Origin: Rhizaria sp. SCN 62-66
Lineage: Eukaryota; Rhizaria, unplaced
Assembly (NCBI GenBank): GCA_001724265.1
Contig: MEDY01000293.1
Span: 1 to 63,805 of the forward strand
Direction: 5' to 3'
Length of the DNA: 63,805 nt
Shown here one piece after another: positions 10,736-19,661 of this stretch (the stretch's first letter is position 1; every line of letters begins with the position of its first letter). The notes under the pieces are model-generated. The model did no database searches. It saw only the letters and a program-made list of their open reading frames with translations, and was not told the DNA's origin. The position numbers and the translations under genes were made by a program.

Positions 10736-12019
10736 TTACGCCTGGTTGTCACTCGCTGCAGCATCAACAACAGCTGTCTCAGTAGTGAGTTTCGCCGCAG
10801 CAGCCACAGTTGCTGCAGTATCAACGGCAATGGCAACAGTACCAGCTGGCGCGACAGCAGCGGTCGCAACAGCAGCGGGCGCGACAGCAGCGGGCGCAAC
10901 CGCGGCGGGCGCGGGCAGCTGCACATCGGCCTCAGCCTCAGCGCCAGCAGCAGTGACGTCAGAGCCGGTGCTGACGCGGGCGCGCTTGATCTTGGGAGCG
11001 CAGTCACCGTCAGCAGCATTGGCCTCAACCTGCGCCTCAGCATTCGCATCAATCGCGTCGGCCGCACTCGCAGTCGCCGTCTCAGCGCCTGTATGGGGCT
11101 CGGCAGCAGTGCTCGCGCCAGTTTGGGCATCAGTTGCAGTCGCCGAGGTGTTCACGCTGTCGCTCATTGCCGCAGATACAGCAACAGCAGCAGCCTCAGC
11201 CTCTGCCTTAGCTTTGGCCTCCGCATCAGCCTTGGCCTTTGCCTCAGCCTCAGCGGCAGCCTTCGGGGCCTTGGCAGCAGCATCAGCCTCCGCCCTTGCA
11301 GCGGCCTCGGCAGCGGCCTCCGCGGCCGCCTTAGCCGCCTTGGCAGCGGCTCGAGCGGCCGCTCGGGCGGCCTCTTTGGCTGCAACGGCGGCCGCGACCT
11401 CGGCCGGGTCCCCGCAGGGCGCGAGCGGCGGGAGCGGGACGCGGCGCACGGCCCCGCAGGCGCGGCAGGCCGTGTGCAGCCAGCGCCCGCCCACCACGCG
11501 CACCGTGGCGCCAGCGCCCGGTAGCAGCAGCGAGGAGCAGCGGCGGCAGTAGGCGCGCTTGACGCCCGCGTCCAGCCGCAGCACCAGGCGGCTCGCGATG
11601 CGGCGCACCGCGGCGCCGTACGTGCGGCTCAGCATTGTCAGCGCGCGGGCACGCGGCGGCTGAGAAGGGACCGTGCGGGTGACTGTGCGGGGCGCTGCGC
11701 GGGCAACGGATGAAGCTGTGGTCCGAGCAGAAGCAGAGACGGAAGCTGGGACAGAGGCGGCGGAGGCGTTAACCGGCCCAGATTTGGTTGCAGCGCTATC
11801 AGTAGCATTGAAAGTAGATGTAGTAGTAGGGGGTTGGGCCACAGAAGCAGCAGGCGTAGTCCCGGGGATCGGTGTGGTGGAAGCGGCAGAGGAAGCTGTG
11901 TGGTATGCGATGTCTGCGATGAGGTGCGAAGCCTGGTGCAGATAGGACATGCGCAGAAAGATTTCGCTCTGCCGAAAAGAAGTAGGGCACGACTTGTGCT
12001 CAACAAACCGCCGTTGCAT
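10736..12019 (-). CDS. RPP21: RNase P/MRP protein subunit, Rpr2/Rpp21/Snm1 family, with Ala-rich tail
   Basis: 427 aa from ATG at 12019 to TAA. The family is a zinc-ribbon subunit of RNase P (tRNA 5' maturation) or RNase MRP (rRNA processing). Recognisable parts are the N-terminal helix MSYLHQASHLIAD, then SRTYGAAVRRIASRLVLRL-type helix and DAGVKRAYCRRCSSLLLPG, which closely follow Rpp21. The zinc site is Cys158-x2-Cys161 and Cys185-x2-Cys188. Two departures are notable. An Ala/Thr/Ser-rich insert of about 90 residues separates the two N-terminal helices. After the ribbon comes a tail of roughly 235 residues of Ala/Lys/Glu helix followed by Ala/Pro/Val repeats, absent from known Rpp21 proteins. 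The next start codon (11950) would still keep the core. RNase P versus MRP cannot be decided here. Confidence 0.85.
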   Translation of the reverse strand: MQRRFVEHKSCPTSFRQSEIFLRMSYLHQASHLIADIAYHTASSAASTTPIPGTTPAASVAQPPTTTSTFNATDSAATKSGPVNASAASVPASVSASARTTASSVARAAPRTVTRTVPSQPPRARALTMLSRTYGAAVRRIASRLVLRLDAGVKRAYCRRCSSLLLPGAGATVRVVGGRWLHTACRACGAVRRVPLPPLAPCGDPAEVAAAVAAKEAARAAARAAAKAAKAAAEAAAEAAARAEADAAAKAPKAAAEAEAKAKADAEAKAKAEAEAAAVAVSAAMSDSVNTSATATDAQTGASTAAEPHTGAETATASAADAIDANAEAQVEANAADGDCAPKIKRARVSTGSDVTAAGAEAEADVQLPAPAAVAPAAVAPAAVATAAVAPAGTVAIAVDTAATVAAAAKLTTETAVVDAAASDNQA

Positions 12020-12485
12020 CGTAGTGAGCTATACAACGGAGTCTGGACACCCTTTTCGTCACTCTTTCGAGTCCGCCATCTCGCCACAGCTCACTCACTG
12101 CGATCGAGCTGGTTGGTCGGTCGGCCGTCCAGATCGCGGCTGAGAAATAGCCGCCCAAAATCAAGCCGCTTGGGATTGAGCTGGCGTGTTTCCTCGTTTA
12201 AATGAGGCTATACGTGCGCGGTTTGAAGTGGAATTTTAATATCATGTTGTTTGGTGCGAGAATAATTTTATAAATCTTGACGTTTCGTATCTCACGTTTC
12301 CGCTCCCATGTTTGCCCTTGGTTTTTGTGTCGCTTGGTGCCTCCTTGTGTCCTTTCAGTCCACACCCGGCGCACCGCCCTACGCACCCCAGACTCGAGAC
12401 TTTCCCGCAGCTTTGACGTGCTTCGCGCGCTTTCCGTGCACGCTTTTCTTTTCCCCGCCCCGGCTCCGCGCGCCCCTGCCGCCCC
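12020..12485. promoter_or_regulatory. Divergent promoter region, RPP21 / PP1-docking protein
   Basis: 466 bp between two divergent ATGs. It is pyrimidine-rich ahead of the plus-strand start. Open frames in it are continuous with neighbouring UTR and carry no recognisable protein. Confidence 0.5.
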
Positions 12486-13196
12486 ATGTCTGCAGAGCTG
12501 GGTTCGTACGGGCACACGTTGTCGTCAGGCCACTTTGGCGCTGCGGTCGTGTCGCCGAAGCACGGCGGCCCCGCCCGCAACGAGCGCGCCGCGCTGCAGC
12601 AGGTCGTCCTCACCCTTGACGGCTCCAACAGCTACGCCAACGGGCTGGCCTCGCCCTCACACAACGGCGGCGGCGGCGGCGCGTCGGTCTACTCGGTCGG
12701 TTCCTTCTCGCAGCGCCGCTACCCGCGCAAGTCCGCCGTCCCGGTCCCCGCCGCGCCCGCCACGCCGTCCATCCTCACCGTGCCCGACTTGCACCGCAAA
12801 GGCAAGCGCAAGGAAGTCCGTTGGGTCGACAAGGAGCGCGTGGGCCCGCTCTGTGACTTCGCGCTCGAGGACCCGCAAGAGTTCTCCGGATCAGACTCGG
12901 ACGACGACCTCAGCTCCACCGGCCGCGGCCGCGGAGGCTCTTCGGGCGGCGCGGGTGCGGGCGAGAGCTCGCAGCTGCGCGGCGACAACGCCTCTGCCGA
13001 CGGCGACGACGGCTCCTCGGGGCGCGAGAACTCCACTTCCGGCTCCAGCCGCCGGCGCCGGCGCGTGCGGCAAACGCTCAAGGAGCAGCAGACCAAGCCC
13101 GGCGCCGACGGCAAGGAGGGTAAGGGTGGCGCCGACGCCGAGAACGACCGCGGCGACTGCCGGCAGTGCGAGGACATGACATGTGTCGTCATGTGA
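12486..13196 (+). CDS. Small PP1-docking, CaaX-terminated protein
   Basis: 236 aa, ATG at 12486, stop TGA. Not a family I can name. Two motifs stand out. Residues about 109-113 read KEVRW inside KRKEVRWVDKERVGPLCDF. This fits the R/K-x-V-x-F/W docking motif for protein phosphatase 1, and resembles the V-R-W-x-D-x(n)-P-L context seen in PP1 regulators. The last four residues are CVVM after CRQCEDMT, a CaaX box whose terminal Met favours farnesylation; another Cys lies seven residues upstream. Between them lie acidic Ser/Asp (SGSDSDDDLSS), Gly/Ser linkers and a basic patch RRRRRVRQTLKEQQ-like region. I infer a membrane-anchored PP1 targeting subunit; neither activity is demonstrated. Confidence 0.75.
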   Translation: MSAELGSYGHTLSSGHFGAAVVSPKHGGPARNERAALQQVVLTLDGSNSYANGLASPSHNGGGGGASVYSVGSFSQRRYPRKSAVPVPAAPATPSILTVPDLHRKGKRKEVRWVDKERVGPLCDFALEDPQEFSGSDSDDDLSSTGRGRGGSSGGAGAGESSQLRGDNASADGDDGSSGRENSTSGSSRRRRRVRQTLKEQQTKPGADGKEGKGGADAENDRGDCRQCEDMTCVVM

Positions 13197-15194
13197 ACGC
13201 TTTCCGCCAGCATCTGTGATGGCCATGCGCGCACTGCTTCGTTGCACTGCGTGTTTGCATGTTGCGTGCGTTCGCGCTCGCTGGGACGCGCGGCTACGTG
13301 CTGCGCTTCTAAACACAGCTGTCTTCGAGTTAACCGGACTGGGCTGATTGACAGACATACCACACATGGTTTGTCGCACAGCTCCCTCTTCTCTGCTATG
13401 ATACGCTGTCTTGCCACTCTCTTAGCCCCTCGGCCTGGCCTGTGTGGCCAGGTGCGATGGCTGCGGCTACGCAACAGCAAGATCAACTACAATTGCTGTC
13501 ACAACCACAGCATTTTTGTTTTAACACTCGCCAATACGTCAACACATCACTACCACGTGTTGCATCGTCATTGCACCGTCACCGACCGTCTTACACCCAC
13601 GGTTATCCTTACCCTACTCACGGTCACAGTCTCTCTGTCGGCCCTGTTCGCAGTCACAGTGACAGCCTCGTAACAGTCGCAGTCTTCCCCGCTGCCCTTC
13701 GCACGCGCGCTGTTCACTGCGGCCGCTAGAGAGCACTAGTACCCACCCCTCCTGCCCCGCGCTACTCTCAGCTCAACTCTGCTCTGCTTTTTGCTTTGCA
13801 CCGCTTCAAGCTTTGCTGCGCCAGTACCTTACTTACTCACATTCTCTCTCTTTCGATTTAAGTCCTACTTGCAAGGTCTTTTTATTGCTTCATAGCTTTT
13901 TCTGTGTTTTCTTTCGTTCAGTTATTCAGATTCACGTTTCCTTTTCACTTGCATTTGCATCGTTTGTTTCGTCATTTTCGTTTTCATTTTTCGTGTTTGT
14001 TTTGTTTTTGCTTTTTAAACAGAAAAAAAGACAAAATAAGAAAGACAAAATCCTTTTTTGTTCTTTGTTCGTGTTGCTTCCGTTCTCTTTGATCATCGCC
14101 TTTTTCGTCCTGGATACCGGTGTTCCTTGTCTCTGTGTCGTGTCGATCGTATGCAGCTGCTGTTAGCCACCACTTCTCATGGCTACTACTGCTTACGGTC
14201 ACAACCACCGTCTTGTTTTCTTCCTTCTTCACCACTGGAAGCCAATTTGAACGTTTGTCTTACTCCTAGCATTGCGTCGTATGATTTAGTTAAGTGTGAG
14301 TGTGTGCGCGAAAGCACCGGTGTGTTGATTAACTATAACAATGCGTACGCGCGTTATGTGTATACTTAGAAGCTTATGTGCCCTGGGCGCCTCTGTGGCA
14401 CCTATGTGAGAGTATTCAACGACGCAAGAGGTGTAATTTCAAACAAGTATCTGTCATTTGCTGCTTTTGTTCTTGTTTGCTCACCGTGACGTTTGTTCAT
14501 GCTCTTCTTGCTTTCTGTGCTTGAAGTCACGCGCACTGTTCTTGTCTGTGCATACTTTATGTGCGTATGTGTGGACGTTTGCGTCTCCGCGTGTGCGTGT
14601 GTGCGCGTGTGCACACACGTCTTCGCTGTCTTCGTGTCTCCGTTATGCGGTGCTTGCTCCTAACATTCAAAAGTCTTTTTATTTTGTCTTCATCTTTTAT
14701 TGTGTCTTTATCTCTGTCTCTTGTCACTCTGTCACTTTTTATTTGTCAATTTGTTGCTTGTCATTCGCGCTTCGTCTGCGCTGTCCCCGTCTCACTCGTT
14801 CCCTTGCAGGATTCGTAACGGCTCAATCCCCCATTTGTCCCCGTTTGTTTTCTTCATTAATATCAGTTTATTTGTAATACTTACACTACATCTTACAAAC
14901 AATACATCACACTGTCACGTGTTTTTCTTCTCTATTCTCAATGATGCGACCTAAGATGGTTCAGTTGTATTCATACAGGCACAATGGCCAGCTTTCAGCA
15001 TTTAAATATAACACTGTTCTTGGCCGCAATGGACGCCGAATACAGTAAATATGCAAAACAGTGCTAGTTGCGCGAAAAACGAGACGCACAGACGGTGAGT
15101 AGTGCAGCGAACTTAATGAGCGCGTGACAGTAACTGGGACTGTGAATGTTTCAAGCGTGACTCAGGTTGAGATTGCGAATCTAGAGCACCAGTC
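13197..15194. other. Two-kilobase convergent gap without a recognised gene
   Basis: The region is T/pyrimidine-rich on the plus strand, with long runs of TTTTC and TTTCG type. Frames inside (for example 13813-14166) translate to Phe/Ser/Leu low complexity and match nothing. It is much larger than other convergent gaps here (about 350-770 bp). It may hold a long 3' UTR of the plus-strand gene, a noncoding RNA, or decayed sequence. Confidence 0.5.
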
Positions 15195-16019
15195 TCAGTC
15201 AGAAGCCTTCTTTGCGTCGGTCTTGCTCGCATCAGCATCCGCACCAACTTTCGCGCCACCATTCTCAATCTTAGCCTCGTCCTTAGCCTCAGCCTTAGCC
15301 TCAGCCTTGGCCTCAGCCTCAGCCTTGTCTGCGGTCACAGCCGCAGTCGCCGTCGCAGCAACAGCGGAAGCGTCCTTAGCCGCCTCGGCCTTGCCATCGC
15401 TCTTCACGCTCTCAACGCCATCCTCACTCTCACTGCCATTGCCACTGCCGTCCTTGTCCTTGTTCTGGTCGCTGTCATCGTCGTCATCGTCATCGTCGTC
15501 GTCGTCGCTGTCGGTCTCAACCGACTCTAGCATGCGCATCAACCGCTCCTTGTCCATCATCACCTGCAGAAACGACCCGTCGTTGGCCACCGCGGGCCGC
15601 ACCTTGGCCTCCGCGCGCGCCCTGCTCCGCGCCTCAGCGCGCGCCGCCTTCTTTCGGTCCCGCGTGCGCTGCCGCGCGGCCTCCTCCGCGGCCTCGACGG
15701 CGGCGCGCGCGTCGCGGCGCTGCTGCAGCTCCAGCTTCGCAACGCCCGCGCGCCACTCGCGGTCCATCGCCTCCTGCCTCGCGGCCTCCAGCTGCCGCTG
15801 CTTGCGCAGCGTGTGGAAGTCGCCCGACCCGCCCGCCGCCGTGGACGAGTAGAGCTTGGTGACCTTGAGCTGCTCCAGCGGCGAGAACGGCTTCGCCTCG
15901 GTCGACAGCGGGCCCAGCTGCGCGCGGATTGCCTGCAGCGCCGCGCGCTGCGCGTGCACGTCAGAGGCGTCCGCGGCGCCGGGGGCCGACGGGCCGGCGG
16001 GATGCTGTTGCTGCGACAT
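15195..16019 (-). CDS. PRKRIP1: PRKRIP1-like (DUF1168) nuclear protein
   Basis: 274 aa, ATG at 16019, TGA stop. The middle section FSPLEQLKVTKLYSS..GSGDFHTLRKQRQLEAARQEAMD followed by long basic helix QRRDARAAVEAAEEAARQRTRDRKK-type sequence matches the PRKRIP1 pattern. That pattern is a GSG(E/D)FH motif, then a long alpha-helix rich in Arg, Lys and Ala. PRKRIP1 is a double-stranded RNA-binding, nucleolar protein found in the catalytic spliceosome. The C-terminus departs from the family: a run of 11 Asp followed by Lys/Ser/Gly and then (Ala-Glu-Ala-Lys)n repeats. Divergent from the AGPAT gene. The assignment rests on a short conserved core, so it is probable rather than certain. Confidence 0.65.
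   Translation of the reverse strand: MSQQQHPAGPSAPGAADASDVHAQRAALQAIRAQLGPLSTEAKPFSPLEQLKVTKLYSSTAAGGSGDFHTLRKQRQLEAARQEAMDREWRAGVAKLELQQRRDARAAVEAAEEAARQRTRDRKKAARAEARSRARAEAKVRPAVANDGSFLQVMMDKERLMRMLESVETDSDDDDDDDDDDDSDQNKDKDGSGNGSESEDGVESVKSDGKAEAAKDASAVAATATAAVTADKAEAEAKAEAKAEAKDEAKIENGGAKVGADADASKTDAKKASD
15474..15510. repeat. Asp-codon trinucleotide repeat
   Basis: GTC/ATC triplets encode a run of Asp in the PRKRIP1-like protein on the minus strand; imperfect, so moderately stable. Confidence 0.75.
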
Positions 16020-16856
16020 CTCTCGGGAAGTGTGCTGTGGGAGTGAAGGGGGCGGACTTCAAGCGGAGAGAACAACGCCTGTAGTGGTGGTGCTCGAGTT
16101 GGCTGTAGAAAGTAACGCGGGATTACAGAAAAAGTAGATAGAGGACTAATCACGAGCGTTGTGAGGTGTGGCCATGGAGAAAGAGAAGAGATTGCCGTTG
16201 GAGGATGTGAGTGAGTGTAAGGAAAGCATCAGGATATGCAACAGAACGATCGTCAAACAAGAAATGGAATTAATAAACAATATAAAAACAAGAGCGGTAA
16301 CGATATGAAGAAGAGATGTAGCGAGAGAGCGTTGATGGCCGACAGGGAGTGTTCAATCTGAGGGTCTCTCGGTGGGCCGACTCAGGAAGCGTCATTGGAG
16401 CCGAGGAGCAAAAGGCAGAAGTTAAACCAAGGATTTTTTCATTACAGCGACGTCTATTCACTCCTGTATAGTATACCAGGATGAAAATAGCACATTCATG
16501 CTTGTTTCGATATTTATACTCCGGATAATGTGCATATGCGCTGTTTCTCGTTCGATTCCACGTCTCCACATCAAAGCTGAGGTGATGGGGACGTGTCCTT
16601 GTCGTATCCCCGCATATCATGCTCTCGCCTGACGTACAACAGACTAAAAACGCACAAGCCATACGATGTTTGTGCTTAAATAACGCTGTCTTATTATGGA
16701 AGCTCTTATCTCGGAACTTTTCCTTGTTGAATCCCTCCTTTCCCCTCAGACCCTCTCAGCCATCAAAGGAGCTCATCAGTCGTCGTTTCCCTCCAGACCG
16801 CGCTCCAACCTCTCCGCCTGAGCTCGCTGCAGCAACTGCACTTCTTGCACGCTCCC
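16020..16856. promoter_or_regulatory. Divergent intergenic region, PRKRIP1-like / AGPAT
   Basis: 837 bp between two divergent start codons, AT-rich in the centre and pyrimidine-rich just before the AGPAT start. No additional gene is visible. Confidence 0.5.
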
Positions 16857-18581
16857 ATGTCATCCGTCGCCGCCGCCCCTGCCGCAGACGAGAGCGGCCT
16901 CCGCGACCGCCACGCCTCCGCTTCCGCTGCTGCCGCTGCCGCTACTGCTGCTGCTCCTGAAGCTCCTGAGGACAACTCCGACTCTGGGACTGAGTCCGCG
17001 ACTGAGCCCACCAGCACAGCTTCCGCGAAGCAGAGCCAGGTGCAGGTGCCCGAGGCAGAGGAAGAGGAAGAGGCCAAGCGCCCCTCGCCCCCGGGCACGA
17101 GCGCGAACGCAAGCTCAAGCACTGCAGTCGTCTCCGAGCCTTCGTCCCCCGCGTCCCCCGCGTCGCCCGCGTCCCCGTCTTCTGCGCTGTCGCCCGACAC
17201 CCCTGTGCCCGCGACGCTGCAGGAGACGATTGCGCGCCTGCAGCCAGTGCTGGATGACTTCGCGCCGCGCGTGGCTGCCGAGATGGCGGGCCCAGCCGAG
17301 ACACCCGCGGCGCGCGCGCTCTACGCCGAGATCGAGCTCGCGCGGCTAGATTTTGCCGACCTCCCGCTCGTTGACCGCTACGAGTCGCACCACACCGCGC
17401 TTGCCGCCGCCGCCAAGGCGGCCCACAAGAAGCGCGCCGCGTCGCCCGCCGCCGCCGCCGCCGCCGCGGCCGCTGCCGCCGCGCTGTCCGCGTTCGAGGC
17501 GGGCCCTCTCCACCGCGCTGTGGCGCCCGTGTTCGCGGCCTTCGACGCCCTGCGCGTGCGCATGACCGTGCGTCCCGTGCGCGAGCCGCCCCTCTCGCGC
17601 TTCCGCAACGGGCTTTGCGCCGCGCTGTACATGATCATCGTGATCCCGTTCCTGCTGCTGCTGTCGCCCGCGCGCTGGCTGCACCCGCTGCTCCGCGCCG
17701 CGGGCGTCCCCACGCGGCTTCTGCCCACCGACTGGTTCCAGATCCGCTTCTCGCGCGGCGTGCTCGCGTGGGCGGGCGTCGCGGTCGACTGGGCGGGCGT
17801 GGAGCTGCTCGAGGCCGACCGGTCCTACATCGTCATGTACAGCCACCAGTCGTCCTACGACGCCTTCGCCATCACGGCGTCGCCGCTGCCCGTGCGCCTG
17901 ATCGGCAAGACCTCGCTCTTCTTTATTCCGCTGCTGGGCTGGCTCGCCGCGGCCTGGGGCCACATCGCCATTGACCGCGCCAACCTCTCCAAGGCCATCC
18001 AAGCGCTCGACACGGCGCTGCACCAGCTCAAGAGTAACGGCCGCTCGCTCTGCATCGCGCCCGAGGGCACGCGCTCCCCCGTCGGCCGCCTAATCGACTT
18101 TAAGAAGGGCCCCTTCCACACGGCGATGCAGGCGCGCATCCCCGTCGCGCCAGTTCTGCTCATCGGCGCCTCGGACCTCTGGCCCGCGCGCGCGGCGTGC
18201 GGCGCCCGCGGACGCATCGCCGCGCGCGTGCTGCCGCCCATCGCCGTGCGCGACGACGACAACTACCGCTCGCTGCGCGCGCGCGTGCACCGCGCCTGTC
18301 TCCGCGCGTACGCGGAGCCCGTCCCCGCCGACGCAAAGTACGTGTGCTTAGTGTGGAGTGTATCTGCACTCATTTGTGATCGTGGAGTTCATGTAATCGA
18401 GATTGGTTTAAAACGATTTTGCCTTACTAACATCTTGTTTACAAAAAAATTATATTTTCCCCTTTACTTTTGCCCCTTATTGCGACTTTTTAGGCCGATC
18501 ACCAACAGCGTTGTGGACGCCGTTTTGTTCCCTGCGCTAGCCGTCATCACCTACACGCTCATCTACGCCTACGTCTTCTAA
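16857..18581 (+). CDS. 1-acyl-sn-glycerol-3-phosphate acyltransferase (PlsC family), 2 exons
   Basis: Coding exons are 16857-18337 and 18494-18581, giving 522 aa. The enzyme class transfers an acyl chain from acyl-CoA to lysophosphatidic acid to make phosphatidic acid at the ER. The first 200 residues are disordered Ala/Ser/Glu-rich sequence. A membrane helix follows (LYMIIVIPFLLLL). Acyltransferase motifs are the catalytic H-x4-D as HQSSYD (His330, Asp335), FIPLLGWLAAAWGHIAIDR, the substrate-binding EGTR (403-406) and IPVAPVLLIG. The C-terminus after the splice is a hydrophobic segment ending LIYAYVF. ATG at 16857 is the first in frame. Stop is TAA. It lies directly upstream of the HACD gene in the same direction. 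Substrate specificity within AGPAT/LPLAT cannot be told from sequence alone. Confidence 0.9.
   Translation: MSSVAAAPAADESGLRDRHASASAAAAAATAAAPEAPEDNSDSGTESATEPTSTASAKQSQVQVPEAEEEEEAKRPSPPGTSANASSSTAVVSEPSSPASPASPASPSSALSPDTPVPATLQETIARLQPVLDDFAPRVAAEMAGPAETPAARALYAEIELARLDFADLPLVDRYESHHTALAAAAKAAHKKRAASPAAAAAAAAAAAALSAFEAGPLHRAVAPVFAAFDALRVRMTVRPVREPPLSRFRNGLCAALYMIIVIPFLLLLSPARWLHPLLRAAGVPTRLLPTDWFQIRFSRGVLAWAGVAVDWAGVELLEADRSYIVMYSHQSSYDAFAITASPLPVRLIGKTSLFFIPLLGWLAAAWGHIAIDRANLSKAIQALDTALHQLKSNGRSLCIAPEGTRSPVGRLIDFKKGPFHTAMQARIPVAPVLLIGASDLWPARAACGARGRIAARVLPPIAVRDDDNYRSLRARVHRACLRAYAEPVPADAKYVCLVWSVSALICDRGVHVIEIGLKRFCLTNILFTKKLYFPLYFCPLLRLFRPITNSVVDAVLFPALAVITYTLIYAYVF
18338..18493 (+). 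other. Intron of the AGPAT gene
   Basis: 156 nt, donor GTACGT, acceptor TTTTTTAG, phase 2. It is AT-rich unlike the flanking exons. Its length is a multiple of three and it contains no stop, so retention would insert 52 hydrophobic residues before the C-terminal helix. Confidence 0.8.
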
Positions 18582-19661
18582 GTGAAGCGAGAAGACTTCA
18601 CTGAGAGCCCCGCAACGTGAACGCCCACATCACATGCATCCATGCGGACTATTTGTGTCCGTGCTTTGTCGCATGCTGATTGACCCTAAGAGATAAGAGA
18701 GTGACTGTGTGTCTCCCTCGTTTGTTTCGCAAGTGAGCTGTTGTAATTGTCTTTTTTGACGTTTCTTATTTCTAGTTTCTATTTTTCAGTCGATTTTTTA
18801 TCCATGGTTTCTTTTCTTGTCGTATTTACAGTCGCATACACCGATATACATGCTATACACATTTCTCAGCGCCTGGTAAAGTCTGTTGCAAGACCATGTG
18901 TACGCGGGCGGCGGCATATCGAGCGTAACTAAGTGAATGCGAAAACAAAGTTGCTGGTATAAGTCGTGTTTCACTGACAACATTCTACTAGCCTAGTTAC
19001 ACAAAAAATACTATTTTATACCTCTATTCAAGTAGAGTACTACAAGGACAGTTCTTAGACACAAACTTTCACAGAGATAACTTCTTTACAACTGCACGGA
19101 CTTTGCACGCGTACATGATGTTTGGGTTGCGGCGGCTGGAGCTCACAGTCGGTTTCGGTCGTCGATCGGTTCGCGGTCGGTAGATTTGGCGTCATGACCT
19201 GAGAAGGTTGATCGGAACATCTAACTTCTTCTGAGAAGAAGGCGTTAATGGAAATTTCTGCGCGATGCGTGATTTTAGACATAACGGGTCACATGATTTT
19301 AATTTCCGCATGTGTTTTGGCGCGATATGCAGCGATATTTCAGCTGTTTCATTTTTCGCGGGTCAGTGAGACTTGGCGGCACATCAACTGCGCGAGTCTC
19401 CTCGCACACCTCTTTATCAACGCCATATTCGAATAACGCGAATATCTTGCGACGCCTTCGACACTTTTCTTTCAATTCATCTGGTTTGTTTTGAATTAAC
19501 CCATGTTCTTTACCACTATATCCATCTTTCCAGTTTGTCACATCAACACCCTTCTGATATCCAGACTCACCTTTACTTCTTTTCCCGCGTCGCCCCCTAC
19601 AATTTCTATCTTTTCTCACTGCTTTACTTTCCTGCGCCACAAAAACAGCAGCCTCACCGGA
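18582..19661. other. Tandem intergenic region, AGPAT / HACD
   Basis: About 1.1 kb of AT-rich sequence comprising the AGPAT 3' UTR and the HACD promoter and pyrimidine-rich leader. Short open frames on both strands match nothing. No RNA gene recognised. Confidence 0.5.

Noticed and set aside
13813-14166. 117-codon Phe/Ser-rich frame
   Set aside because: Its translation is low-complexity from T-rich sequence and lacks the GC-rich codon pattern of real genes here.
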